Shown here piece after piece: positions 42,880-51,876 of a stretch of DNA of 54,949 nucleotides (position 1 is the first letter of the stretch; every line of letters starts with the position of its first letter). The translations under genes were made by a program, and so were the position numbers. Where the stretch lies: the NCBI GenBank assembly GCA_021811185.1, contig JAJZPL010000019.1:1-54949 (forward strand), read 5' to 3'. The notes under the pieces were generated by a model. That model was given only the letters and a program-made list of their open reading frames with translations, ran no database searches and had not been told where the DNA came from. Origin of the DNA: a bacterium. Its GTDB lineage: Bacteria > Elusimicrobiota > Elusimicrobia > Elusimicrobiales > UBA9959.

Positions 42880-42943
42880 CCGCCAGCCTTACGCTCCTAA
42901 GCAAACAGGCCCCTAAGGCTGGGGCCTTTGCCTCATGTGGCGG
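42880..42943 (+). ncRNA. Candidate structured RNA motif A, upstream of the winged-helix regulator
   Basis: Outer stem CCGCCA (42880-42885) / TGGCGG (42938-42943), inner hairpin GGCCCC/GGGGCC (908-913 / 921-926 in the 42 kb block). Conserved single-stranded blocks TACGCTCCTAAG (42890-42901) and TTGCCTCATG (42928-42937) are shared with motif B, with the same 26-base spacing. It ends 50 bases before the ATG at 42994. The match to known riboswitch classes was not convincing. Confidence 0.5.
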
Positions 42944-42993
42944 CGCCGGATTATCATTACAATGAAAGTTGGGTTAAACCCGGCTATTTAAGA

Positions 42994-43692
42994 ATGAAAC
43001 ATATTCAGGTCCTGATGATAAGCCATACAGAAAAGCCATGCAGCACATGGGCGGCTTTTCTTTGCAGGCGCGGCTGGGCGGTGAAGGTCTGCCGCAGTTG
43101 CGGGGAGTTCCTTCAGCAGGCGGCCGGCAAGGCCCTCAACCTGGTGCTGATGGAAGAATCCCTGGCCGGAGAGCTGCCCGCAGGCACCATTAAAAACCAC
43201 GGCAAAACCGCGCCGGTGATCCTGTTCGCCAAAGAGCGGACCATGGCGAACAAAGACATAGCGCGCTACCTGCAGGGCGGTTTCGACGATTTTATAGAGA
43301 CGGATATAGACCCGCGGGTACTGGAGGCCAAACTCCTGGTAAACCTGCGCTGGGCGCTGCCAGTATCGGCGCGGGCTATGGAAGAGGTCCGGTCCCGCTC
43401 CGGCAGGATAAAAGTGAACAGCGCGCAGCGCAGGGTAATTGTTAAAAAGGCCGGGGGCTTTTCGGAAATATCCTCCCTGACCTGCACCGAGCTTAACATC
43501 CTTGCGCTGCTTGTGGGCAGCGAGGGGGCGGTGGTGGAAAGAAGGTTTATTGTGGACAATGTCTGGCGCGGCAGGGTGGTCAACTCCGAGAACGTGGACA
43601 AGCATGTGGAAGCGCTGCGCGCGAAGCTGGCCTGTTACGGCAGGAATATAGAAACTGTCTACGGCGCGGGCTACTGCTACCGGGAGGATTAA
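42994..43692 (+). CDS. OmpR-type winged-helix regulator with degenerate receiver domain
   Basis: 232 residues. C-terminal winged helix about 135-232 is well formed (SLTCTELNILALLVGSEGA, NSENVDKHVEALRAKLA, IETVYGAGYCYRED). The N-terminal domain has the receiver fold length but lacks the acidic pair, and the phospho-acceptor is replaced by glutamate E54 in LVLMEES, a change that often mimics phosphorylation. It probably works without phosphorylation or as a partner of the receiver protein encoded next, whose start overlaps this stop by one base (TAATG). Start MKHIQVLMIS at 42994 sits after RNA motif A. Confidence 0.85.
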   Translation: MKHIQVLMISHTEKPCSTWAAFLCRRGWAVKVCRSCGEFLQQAAGKALNLVLMEESLAGELPAGTIKNHGKTAPVILFAKERTMANKDIARYLQGGFDDFIETDIDPRVLEAKLLVNLRWALPVSARAMEEVRSRSGRIKVNSAQRRVIVKKAGGFSEISSLTCTELNILALLVGSEGAVVERRFIVDNVWRGRVVNSENVDKHVEALRAKLACYGRNIETVYGAGYCYRED

Positions 43693-44072
43693 TGAAAATA
43701 CTGGTGGCCGAGGATAATGATATTTTCAGGTTATTAATGGGCACCATTCTTTTCGAGGCCGGCCATGAAGTAGTAGCGGCTCCCGACGGAACACAGGCCT
43801 GGGAGCGCCTTGGCAGTGAGAATGTGGACATGTGTATTTTCGACGTGGACATGCCCGGCATGACCGGGATAGAAGTGCTTAAACGCCTGCGCGCGGATAA
43901 CAGGTTCCGCGGTTTGCCGGTTATAATGCTTACGGTAAAAGCCCTGGTGGAGGATCAGCTCAGCGGATACGACACCGGGGCGGATGACTATATCCCTAAA
44001 CCGGTTTCGGCCGAACTGCTGCTGGCGCGCGTTCAGGCGCTGGGCAGAAAGGCGGGGAAAGGGGCGCCATAA
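43692..44072 (+). CDS. Response regulator receiver protein
   Basis: 126 residues, complete receiver: VAEDND, D51 in CIFDVDMPGMTG, T81 in IMLTVK, K103 in IPKPVS. The short C-terminal tail is basic (LGRKAGKGAP). Translationally coupled to the degenerate-receiver regulator, so the two may form a split two-part regulator: this one accepting phosphate, the other binding DNA. Followed by a terminator at 44096. Confidence 0.9.
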   Translation: MKILVAEDNDIFRLLMGTILFEAGHEVVAAPDGTQAWERLGSENVDMCIFDVDMPGMTGIEVLKRLRADNRFRGLPVIMLTVKALVEDQLSGYDTGADDYIPKPVSAELLLARVQALGRKAGKGAP

Positions 44073-44095
44073 GGTGCCGCACAACGCAATTTAAA

Positions 44096-44160
44096 CCGGC
44101 GCCGCGGCCTCTTTCGTCTACCCGACCCAAAGAGACCCTCGGCGCCGGCCTTTTTATTTT
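44096..44160 (+). terminator. Rho-independent terminator of the regulator pair
   Basis: CCGGCGCCG and a short second stem (CCTCTTT / AAAGAG) pair across a loop with CGGCGCCGG, followed by CCTTTTTATTTT. It also faces the end of the minus-strand HTH gene. Confidence 0.8.
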
Positions 44161-44169
44161 AAGGCCTGG

Positions 44170-45021
44170 CTAAAAATCCCGGATCTTGGTCACTTTGCAT
44201 TCCACGGCGAAGAGGGCGGAATATTTCTGTTTTTTTGTAATGGCGTAGGCCTTGGCTATTGAAACATTCATAGCCAACAACGGGAAACAGTTGGAGAACT
44301 CCGGCAGCGAGGCTCTTAAAACGCCGCCCCTGATGACTATAGGCTCTCCGGAAGATATCATTTCATCATAGATCGTCTGGAACTTCTTCCTGATATCCGG
44401 GTCCATGTTGCCGGCGTGCGGATACTCCACCATGGCTCCGGCCAGCGGACATTTATAAGTGCCGTCCTTCATCCGTTTGAGCAGTTTGACCGAAGCCAGC
44501 ATGCGCATGTTCTTCTCTGCCACGGCGGGGGACAACCCGATCTCCGCGGCCAGAGCTTCAGGGGTCCAGGTTCCCGTATCGTGAAAAAGAGCGGTCCAGC
44601 ACAGAGAGGTCGTCCTGTCGGTAACGATAGCCTTTAACTGCGCCGGGCTTATGTAGAACTTCTTCTGTGCCAGCAGCAGTTTTGTGGCTTTGTGAAGAGG
44701 CGAGGTGATAGACTGTTCCTGCGGGACCTTAAAGAACGGTTCGATAAACTCCGCAAAATTTTCCTCGCCGTGAGTTGTTTTAAGCCATGCCGCGGTAAGT
44801 TCCATGGCGGCATGACTTTTTGAAGACAGCCGGAGCGCGAAGATATATGTGCCCAGATTTTTAAACGGGGGCAGCCTTTTTCCCTGCTCGATAAGCAGGT
44901 ACATCCGGTAGGAAGCCTTAAGGACGCCTTTCCCTCCGTTGTCATGAAAAAAACTGTAGGCGGTCTTAAAACCGGCCTCTTTCCTTAGTTTCGTCAGTGT
45001 TTCCGAAAATATCGTTCCCAT
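44170..45021 (-). CDS. HTH regulator, TIGR02147/DUF4423-like
   Basis: 283 residues. The N-terminal ~55 residues are XRE-like (FSETLTKLRKEAGFKTAYSF, SYRMYLLIEQGKRLPP). The middle contains a winged-helix-like WTPEALAAEIGLSPAVAEKN followed by LKRMKDGTYKC. This is the layout of the DUF4423/TIGR02147 regulators, but the match is by eye. It is divergent from the large surface-protein gene and from motif B, and is therefore a candidate regulator of that region. Confidence 0.6.
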   Translation of the reverse strand: MGTIFSETLTKLRKEAGFKTAYSFFHDNGGKGVLKASYRMYLLIEQGKRLPPFKNLGTYIFALRLSSKSHAAMELTAAWLKTTHGEENFAEFIEPFFKVPQEQSITSPLHKATKLLLAQKKFYISPAQLKAIVTDRTTSLCWTALFHDTGTWTPEALAAEIGLSPAVAEKNMRMLASVKLLKRMKDGTYKCPLAGAMVEYPHAGNMDPDIRKKFQTIYDEMISSGEPIVIRGGVLRASLPEFSNCFPLLAMNVSIAKAYAITKKQKYSALFAVECKVTKIRDF

Positions 45022-45110
45022 ATAAAACTCCTCCGGATAAACCCTATGTCAAATTTATCATATATGGCACCCCTCTCCTAGCGACAGAAAGCGTCTCTAT
45101 CCATGCAAAG

Positions 45111-45180
45111 CGGGCCACTCCTACGCTCCTAAGTAAACCGGCACCCGCGCTTGGGCATATTGCCTCATGCGCCGTGGCGG
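45111..45180 (+). ncRNA. Candidate structured RNA motif B, upstream of the surface protein
   Basis: Outer stem GCCAC (45114-45118) / GTGGC (45174-45178), inner CCC/GGG hairpin (45144-45146 / 45153-45155), and GGC (45140-45142)/GCC (45162-45164). Shares TACGCTCCTAAG (45122-45133) and TTGCCTCATG (45160-45169) with motif A, spacing 26 bases in both. Loop and stem sequences differ from motif A while pairing is kept. Ends 25 bases before the coding start. Confidence 0.5.
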
Positions 45181-45205
45181 GAATTACAGATACACTAATA
45201 TGCGG

Positions 45206-48037
45206 ATGAAAACTGCATTCTTACTCTTAACTCTGGCGAGTATCCACTGCCTGTTGCCCGCTTCCGCCCGGGCCCAGACCGAGCTCGGTTCCGAAGACGA
45301 CCTGACCGTGCTAGGAACCAACGGAACAGCCCTTGACCCCGACACCGAGATAAAAGGTTTTACGGTTTTCGGTTCCACGCAAGCCGCCTACGCCGGCGCT
45401 GCCGCCGGGCCGGGCAACGTGGTGGTAAACGGCGTCCTGGCTGTTTCCTCGGGGACTTACTTTGCGGATAGTTCCACTTTCTCGGCCGCCGGTAAAATAT
45501 ATGTGGGTGACGGTTCCGCGGGCCAGATCCTTAGCAAAACCGCCGCCGGCAACCTGCAATGGACCAGCGCTAGCGGCCTTGGCGACAACCTGGGCAACCA
45601 CATCGCCACCACCACGCTGCAGATGGGCGTATACGGCATAAACACCTCAAGCAGCATAACGGCGGCCAGGTATCAGATAAGCGGCAGCACCGTACTGGCG
45701 ATACTGCCCGGATTTTCCAGCCTGGGCGTAGGCAAGTATGCCGGGAACTCAAACACGCTGGGGGATTACTGTACCTTTGTGGGGAATGATGCCGGTTCTT
45801 TCAACACCTCAGGCGATAATAACACCTTTGTCGGGAACGCCGCAGGGTACACTAACACCACGGGGCGGTGGAACAGCTATTTTGGCCAGAATGCCGGCAG
45901 ATCCGGCACCACTGGGGAGTTCAACTCCGTTTTTGGAAATAATGCGGGTACTAATAATAGAACAGGCTCGGCTAACGCCCTGTTCGGCGCCATGGCCGGC
46001 GAGGGATACACCGCGGAGTCTTTCTCCAGTACGACCGTTATGGGCTACCAGGCCGGCGATTCGCTGCGCAACGGCTCGGCCGATAATATATTCATAGGAT
46101 TCAAGGCGGGCTACAGCGTTACGACCGGTACGGGCAATATTGTCATCGGTTATGACGAAGATACCTCCGCGATAGCCGCGAAGAACGAGCTCAACATAGG
46201 CGGGGTGCTTTACGGCGACCTGTCGGCAAAAACAATAGGCATTTCTACCCGTATTCCGCAGGCCGCGCTGGATATAGTTTCCACAGGTACGGCAAGCAGC
46301 ATCTACGCCCAGATCTGGCGCGACGGCAGCGGTGTTATCAAAGCCTCGATGACCTCGGAGGGGACACTATACGCCACGCTACCGCCCAGTGTCGGCGCCG
46401 GAGACAACCTTGGCAACCACATAGCCACCACTACATTGCAGATGGGAACTTACGGGGTCAACACCTCCAGCGCTATTACCGCCGCGCGCTACCAGATAAA
46501 CGGCAGCACGGTGGTGGCGGTGCTGCCTGGAACCAGCAGTTTAGGAATAGGCGTTAACGCGGGCGCGGTGAACGCGGGGAATTATAACGTTTTCGTGGGA
46601 GCCGGCGCGGGCCAATCCAATACCACGGGCGCGGTCAACACCTTTGTCGGCTGGCTGGCCGGCAACAGTAATACTGCCAACACGCTCGGGAATAACAATA
46701 CTTTTATAGGTGCCGAAGCGGGCCGCTATAATACGCAGTCCGGCAATACCTTCGTTGGGACCGCCGCCGGCAAAGCCAGTGTGACCGGCGTCGATAATGC
46801 GATATTCGGCTATGACTCCGGGATGTACGTTCAAACAGGCTCAGCCAACGCCGTATTCGGGGCTAAGGCGGGGGGGTTCGCGTCGAGCGGTACTGGTTTC
46901 TCCAGTTCCACCATCATGGGCTGGCTGGCCGGCAAACAATTGACCACCGGCAACGGCAATATATTCATCGGATATGATTCCGGCTATAACGTCGCTACCG
47001 GTACCGGCAACGTGCTAATCGGTTATTCTCAGGGCGCATCCGTCGCCGCGGCGTCCAATGAACTAAACATCGGCGGGGTGCTCTTCGGTGACTTGGCTGC
47101 CAGGACCATCGGCATCTCCACCCGTATTCCGCAGGCGGCGCTTGACATAGTTTCGACCGGGACGGCGGCGAACCAGATGGCGCAGATCTGGCGCAATACC
47201 GGCGCCGGCATAGTTTCATCCATGAGCGCTACCGGCGTTATGATGGCGACAAAGTTCGTAGGCGACGGCTCCGGGCTTACCGGCATAGGCGGACAAGCGG
47301 AGATATTTGTCGCCACCATAAACGCCACCGCCGCCACCCCCTACGGCGGTGTGAATATTACCACCAACACCTTTGTAAGCGGGAACCTCGGCATTGGGAC
47401 TAACAAACCGGCTTCGCCGTTGACCATCTACAACAATTCGAACACGGCCAGTGATACAGTGTCCATTTATAATCCTAATACCGGAAGCCTGGCCGTGACC
47501 GCCTACGACTTGCACAATAATGAAGGCACCGGCTATTTCTGGGTCGGTTCAAGCAATTATACCGGCGACGTTATAGGACAGAATCAATTGCTGGTCGATT
47601 CGGCTTTTAAGAACGGCCTGGGTTTAGCCGCGAATAACGGCGGCGGGATAAAATTCTATACGTCCGGTTATTCCCAAAAGATGACGCTGACCGATAACGG
47701 CACGGTCGGCATCTCCACCGGCAATCCGCAGGCCGCGCTGGACATAGTTTCAACCGGAACGGCGGCCAATGTCTACGGCCAGATCTGGCGGGACGGCACT
47801 GGCGCCATAGTGTCTTCCATGACCTCCACCGGCAGGCTTACGGCGGCCTCCGTGCAGGTGGCAAGCTCGGTGGCCGGCAGTTATACCGCGTACATCTCGA
47901 CTTCCTCCGCCGCGGGCAGCTACAGCGTGGCGGTTTCTTCGCTGGGGATCACTAATATTAATAACCTTGTTATCGAGAACCGGGCCTCGGACCCGGCCGC
48001 GCCGGTTACGGGGCAGATCTGGCTGCGGACAAATTAA
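45206..48037 (+). CDS. Large exported surface protein with tail-fibre/YadA-head-like repeats
   Basis: 943 residues (an ATG at 45200 would add two). Signal peptide about 1-24 (ASARA/QTE). A repeated 12-16-residue motif of the type NTFVGNxAGxxNTTG resembles trimeric adhesin head and phage tail-fibre repeats. A larger module (about residues 125-390) beginning GDNLGNHIATTTLQMG and ending GISTRIPQAALDIVSTGTA is present twice, with a third partial copy near residue 835. No S74 autoprocessing chaperone or membrane anchor domain at the C-terminus (ends GQIWLRTN). Likely a trimeric cell-surface or secreted fibre. Motif B RNA precedes it. Confidence 0.8.
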   Translation: MKTAFLLLTLASIHCLLPASARAQTELGSEDDLTVLGTNGTALDPDTEIKGFTVFGSTQAAYAGAAAGPGNVVVNGVLAVSSGTYFADSSTFSAAGKIYVGDGSAGQILSKTAAGNLQWTSASGLGDNLGNHIATTTLQMGVYGINTSSSITAARYQISGSTVLAILPGFSSLGVGKYAGNSNTLGDYCTFVGNDAGSFNTSGDNNTFVGNAAGYTNTTGRWNSYFGQNAGRSGTTGEFNSVFGNNAGTNNRTGSANALFGAMAGEGYTAESFSSTTVMGYQAGDSLRNGSADNIFIGFKAGYSVTTGTGNIVIGYDEDTSAIAAKNELNIGGVLYGDLSAKTIGISTRIPQAALDIVSTGTASSIYAQIWRDGSGVIKASMTSEGTLYATLPPSVGAGDNLGNHIATTTLQMGTYGVNTSSAITAARYQINGSTVVAVLPGTSSLGIGVNAGAVNAGNYNVFVGAGAGQSNTTGAVNTFVGWLAGNSNTANTLGNNNTFIGAEAGRYNTQSGNTFVGTAAGKASVTGVDNAIFGYDSGMYVQTGSANAVFGAKAGGFASSGTGFSSSTIMGWLAGKQLTTGNGNIFIGYDSGYNVATGTGNVLIGYSQGASVAAASNELNIGGVLFGDLAARTIGISTRIPQAALDIVSTGTAANQMAQIWRNTGAGIVSSMSATGVMMATKFVGDGSGLTGIGGQAEIFVATINATAATPYGGVNITTNTFVSGNLGIGTNKPASPLTIYNNSNTASDTVSIYNPNTGSLAVTAYDLHNNEGTGYFWVGSSNYTGDVIGQNQLLVDSAFKNGLGLAANNGGGIKFYTSGYSQKMTLTDNGTVGISTGNPQAALDIVSTGTAANVYGQIWRDGTGAIVSSMTSTGRLTAASVQVASSVAGSYTAYISTSSAAGSYSVAVSSLGITNINNLVIENRASDPAAPVTGQIWLRTN

Positions 48038-48038
48038 A

Positions 48039-50714
48039 ATGCGGCATAAACTTCTGGTCCAGGGGCTTTTGCTCTTTCTCGGCGTTGCAGCCCTTCCGGG
48101 TAACGGCAAGGCCGCCGACCTGCTTATACAGGATTTCAGCAGCGGCCTCTGTACGCCCAACAACCTGGGCGGCCCGGCGAGCGACGGCGGCACCATGGCC
48201 GCGCTCGGTTGCGGCACCGGGGTTCTGTCTTCAACCTGGAACGCCACCGCCGACTACTGGTACACACAGCTTACCCCTGGGACCAGCGGCTACAACCTTT
48301 CAACCTACGACTATCTCAGTTTCGATTTCCGCACCAGCACCCCGGCGCTGCGGATGGCGCTGAGCATTACGCGGGCCAACGGCACCGTGGTTACCAGGAC
48401 GCTTAATTCCTGGTCGCCAGAAAGCCTGCCGGCGGGGCTTACGCAGATAAACGTGCCGATCTCCGATTACTTCGCGGTCACCGTCAGCACCGCCGTGCGC
48501 GAGATACGGTTTCTGACCTTCTACCCGGCGGCCGGCGGCTGGATGGAACTTGATAATATCTACGCACGTAAAGAAACGGAGCTTAAGGTGATGGGCGTGG
48601 ACATGAAGAACGCCACTACCATAAGGGTCGATTTCAACGCGCCGGTTGCGGTCAACGGCGCCACCGCCTCCAACTACTCCCTGTCGCCCGCAGTAACAGT
48701 GAACACGGCGACAAGAAGGGACAACAACAGGGTGGTGCAATTGACGCTGGCCTCCGCGCTGGCGCTGAACACCACCTATACCCTTACTGTCAACGGCGTC
48801 GGCGGCCTTAACGGGGCCGTGCTGGGGACGCGGAACAAGGGGACTTTTATCGGGTTCAGTAAGCCTGCGGTCTTCATGGACAACTTCAACCGCGACGGCC
48901 AGGCCATACTGGACGTTGATATCCCGGCGGCCGGCTGGCCTGATGGAGGCACAGACCTGGCCAACGGCAACTGGTTCGCGCTTTCCACCACCACTAAATT
49001 GTACGGCAACGCCTCGCTCTTCGTGATGGACGCGTCTACGCTTACTTCCGCCGCCAGAGTCATGTATAACGCCGGCTCCCCGCTCAACGAGGCTTATCAC
49101 CGGTTTTATTTCTACGCCCCGCAGCGCTTCTTCGACACTATCATCAACGGGGTTAAACAGTCGATGGCCGCCATAGAGGATACGGCATACAACAGGAATA
49201 TCGCCTTCTACCTTACCAAGACGGCGGGGGTCCCGGCGGGGTATATCGAGCTGGCTGATACCATCGGCTCCTGGCAGACCAGCCCCCAGGTCCAGATAAC
49301 GCCGGATAAATGGAATTCGCTGGAATTATACGTGTCCACCCCGGGCGCCTCCACCAAAGCAAAGGTCTGGCTCAACGGCAACCGCATCGCGGACCTCACC
49401 AGCGATTTTACCGACGCGGTCACCTGGCAGAACTTCTACGTCGGCCTTGGGGCCGCCAGCGCCGCCAATAAATACCAGCGCGGCCTCTACTTCGACGAGG
49501 TGGTGGATTCTTCCATCACCTACGTGGGCCAGATAGAGAAGCCTTACATGGTGTACGCTTCCGCCACCGCCCCGGATACCGTCAAGGTTTATTTCGACCG
49601 CGCCGTTTCGCCTAACGAGGCGCAATGGCAGAATACCGCCACCTATTCTTTCTATCCGCCGCTGACGGTGAATTCCGCGGCCATAGAGGATGATTTCCGC
49701 GCGGTCTCCCTTAACACCTCCCTGCAGACCAACGCGACGGCTTATATTCTATCGGTGAACTCCTCGTATCTGGCCGACGGGGCCGCCAATTCGGCCAACT
49801 TCATCGGCCTTAACCCGGCGCAATACCTGGTGGACGATTTTAACAGGCCCAACAACAGCAGGCTGGTAACGGATTCGCCGCTTGGGGTGTGGGACGAGGT
49901 CTGGGACGACGGAGTGAACAAGGTCAGCGTCTCCACAGGCATGGCTTTTCGCAGCAAAGCCAGCCTGAAATCAGAGGATATAAGCGCGTCGTACAGTTCC
50001 GCCTACGTTACGAAAAACGTTAATATCCCCGGCTATGCCTACGTCAGGGCGTACGTGTATCTGGATAGCGACTTCTTTACCGCAATGTCTAACGGGCAGG
50101 TCCGCAATATAATGGAGATGGATGCTTCCAATCCCAATTGTAATGGGGGGAATTCCTCTCCATGCAGCCTTAATATATACATAAATAAAGGCGTTTCGGG
50201 AGAGCAGCGGCTGGGGATGGAGTTCAACGATACCGCCGATCTTTGGCCCGGCAACTATAACACATACATAGCTACGGGGGCCTGGAACTGTATAGAGGTG
50301 CTGTTCCCCTCTACGGGCGCGGCGGCGGTGGCGAATTTATACCTGAATGGAACTCTTTCCGCGCAGGTTACCGCGGATATCTCGGATGCCGGCTACTGGG
50401 ATATTTTGACCATGGGGCTCGGCTATTCCCCTGCCGCATTGGTTCAGACCGCGTATTATGATGAGGTAGTGGTTTCGACCACGGGTTATATCGGCCCTAT
50501 CCCGGATTACACTTCCGCCTGCGGGCTGAAATACTACGATGGGCAGGCCGTGGTCCCGCTGGCATGCGAAAAGCCGGAGAACCTTAACTCGCAGCTGCGC
50601 GTTTACAAAGCCCCGAGCACGTACGGCGTGGTCCTTACCGATCTGGACGATCCCAACGCCTCTAAGATCCGGGTCAACACGGTCTATGGCCCGCGCGCGC
50701 TCAGAAAATATTAA
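48039..50714 (+). CDS. Large exported protein with Ig-like and carbohydrate-binding-like domains
   Basis: 891 residues, signal peptide about 1-25 (GNGKA/ADL). N-terminal beta-sandwich (about 28-180, LSFDFRTSTPALRMAL), two SbsA-type Ig-like domains (about 186-285, TTIRVDFNAPVAVNGATAS; about 510-605, VYASATAPDTVKVYFDRA) and two LamG/jelly-roll-like domains (about 290-505 and 610-835, each with FNRDGQAIL/FNRPNNSRLV starts and VYFDEVV/YYDEVV ends). The C-terminus SKIRVNTVYGPRALRKY shows no anchor. It starts one base after the stop of the preceding surface gene, so the two are co-expressed and may interact on the surface. Function unknown; adhesion or polysaccharide binding is likely. Confidence 0.78.
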   Translation: MRHKLLVQGLLLFLGVAALPGNGKAADLLIQDFSSGLCTPNNLGGPASDGGTMAALGCGTGVLSSTWNATADYWYTQLTPGTSGYNLSTYDYLSFDFRTSTPALRMALSITRANGTVVTRTLNSWSPESLPAGLTQINVPISDYFAVTVSTAVREIRFLTFYPAAGGWMELDNIYARKETELKVMGVDMKNATTIRVDFNAPVAVNGATASNYSLSPAVTVNTATRRDNNRVVQLTLASALALNTTYTLTVNGVGGLNGAVLGTRNKGTFIGFSKPAVFMDNFNRDGQAILDVDIPAAGWPDGGTDLANGNWFALSTTTKLYGNASLFVMDASTLTSAARVMYNAGSPLNEAYHRFYFYAPQRFFDTIINGVKQSMAAIEDTAYNRNIAFYLTKTAGVPAGYIELADTIGSWQTSPQVQITPDKWNSLELYVSTPGASTKAKVWLNGNRIADLTSDFTDAVTWQNFYVGLGAASAANKYQRGLYFDEVVDSSITYVGQIEKPYMVYASATAPDTVKVYFDRAVSPNEAQWQNTATYSFYPPLTVNSAAIEDDFRAVSLNTSLQTNATAYILSVNSSYLADGAANSANFIGLNPAQYLVDDFNRPNNSRLVTDSPLGVWDEVWDDGVNKVSVSTGMAFRSKASLKSEDISASYSSAYVTKNVNIPGYAYVRAYVYLDSDFFTAMSNGQVRNIMEMDASNPNCNGGNSSPCSLNIYINKGVSGEQRLGMEFNDTADLWPGNYNTYIATGAWNCIEVLFPSTGAAAVANLYLNGTLSAQVTADISDAGYWDILTMGLGYSPAALVQTAYYDEVVVSTTGYIGPIPDYTSACGLKYYDGQAVVPLACEKPENLNSQLRVYKAPSTYGVVLTDLDDPNASKIRVNTVYGPRALRKY

Positions 50715-50785
50715 CCCCGGCTGCCCGTTATACACGCCGCTTTATCCCGCTTCCGTCTTCATTGTTGCGGCGGGGGGAAATCTTT

Positions 50786-50791
50786 TATAAT
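50786..50791 (+). promoter_or_regulatory. -10 element of the MscS gene
   Basis: Perfect TATAAT 7 bases before the ATG at 50798, with a weak TTGTTG -35 at 50762-50767 (18-base spacer). The transcript would start at or next to the ATG, so a leaderless mRNA is possible; there is no Shine-Dalgarno. Confidence 0.4.
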
Positions 50792-50797
50792 TACCTT

Positions 50798-51865
50798 ATG
50801 AACACGAATTTCATCACCACCTGGTTCGACTCCAGCCTGATCATGGGGAACACACCCGAAGCCTACGGCTACGCCCTGCTGGCCTTCGGCGTGGCCCTGG
50901 CCCTGCTTTACCTTATCAAGAACATCGGCATAAACCGCCTTAAGGCCCTGGCCGAAACCACCGAGACCGACCTGGACGACATGGCGGTAGGCCTGATCGA
51001 GAAATTCCGCTGGTTCGAGTACCAGCTGGGCGCCTTCTACGTGGCCACCCGCTACCTGCAGCGCGGCCCGACGTTCGACAAGACCCTCAAGATCGTCATC
51101 CTGCTGGTCTTCACCTACCGCGCCATCACCATAGTCTACGACCTGTTGTCCTACTGGCTGAACAAGATAGCCTCCCAGCGCAACCTCTCCGAAGCCGCCA
51201 GGGCCTCGGTGGTCAACAGCACCCAGGTCATCATGCGCGCCGTCATCTGGGTAGCCGCCGTACTGTTCGTACTGGACAACATGGGGGTAAACATCTCCGC
51301 CGTGCTCGCCGGCCTCGGCATCGGCGGCGTAGCCGTAGCCCTGGCAGCCCAGGCGATACTCGGCGACCTCTTCAACTTCTTCGTCATCCTGCTGGATAAG
51401 CCGTTCAACGTCGGGGATTTCCTGGTGGCCGGGGACACCGCGGGCACCGTGGAACATATAGGGCTCAAGTCCATAAGGATCCGCAGCGTTTCCGGGGAGA
51501 TCATAATAGTCTCCAACACCAAGCTGCTGGGCATGGAACTGAAGAACTACAAGCATATGCAGCGCCGCCGCGTAGTCTTTAAGACCACCGTGACGTACCA
51601 GACGCCGGCGGAAAAGTTAAAGCTGGTGCCCGGGATGCTCAAAGAGATAGTGACCGGCCTGGAAAAGACCACCTTCGACCGGGCGAACCTCTCGAACCTG
51701 GGCGACTTCTCGATAGACTTCGAGACCGTCTATTACGTGGAATCCCCCGACTACAATTTCTACATGAACACGCACGAGCAGGTGCTCCGGGCGGTTATAG
51801 AGAAATTCGGGGCCGCGGGCATACAATTCCCCTACCCCACGCGGACTGTTTTTATAAACAAGTAA
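50798..51865 (+). CDS. MscS-family mechanosensitive channel
   Basis: 355 residues: about four or five helices, then the MscS core. The pore helix is VNISAVLAGLGIGGVAVALAA (about 165-185), followed by DLFNFFVILLDKPFNVGDFL and the beta domain (VEHIGLKSIRIRSVSGEII). Opens under membrane tension to release solutes on hypo-osmotic shock. Start MNTNFITTWFDS at 50798 is preceded by the -10 box; further upstream frame is in the promoter. Confidence 0.92.
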   Translation: MNTNFITTWFDSSLIMGNTPEAYGYALLAFGVALALLYLIKNIGINRLKALAETTETDLDDMAVGLIEKFRWFEYQLGAFYVATRYLQRGPTFDKTLKIVILLVFTYRAITIVYDLLSYWLNKIASQRNLSEAARASVVNSTQVIMRAVIWVAAVLFVLDNMGVNISAVLAGLGIGGVAVALAAQAILGDLFNFFVILLDKPFNVGDFLVAGDTAGTVEHIGLKSIRIRSVSGEIIIVSNTKLLGMELKNYKHMQRRRVVFKTTVTYQTPAEKLKLVPGMLKEIVTGLEKTTFDRANLSNLGDFSIDFETVYYVESPDYNFYMNTHEQVLRAVIEKFGAAGIQFPYPTRTVFINK

Positions 51866-51876
51866 GGAGGAACAAG

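Noticed and set aside
42880..45180. Motifs A and B as c-di-GMP-I (GEMM) riboswitches
   Set aside because: Some resemblance (ACGC...GCAAAC...GCCTC) exists, but motif B breaks the GCAAAC block, the second stem and its tetraloop receptor are missing, and the element is too short.
45206..48037. Phage tail fibre in a prophage
   Set aside because: No other phage genes, no integrase and a clear signal peptide; no S74 chaperone domain at the C-terminus.
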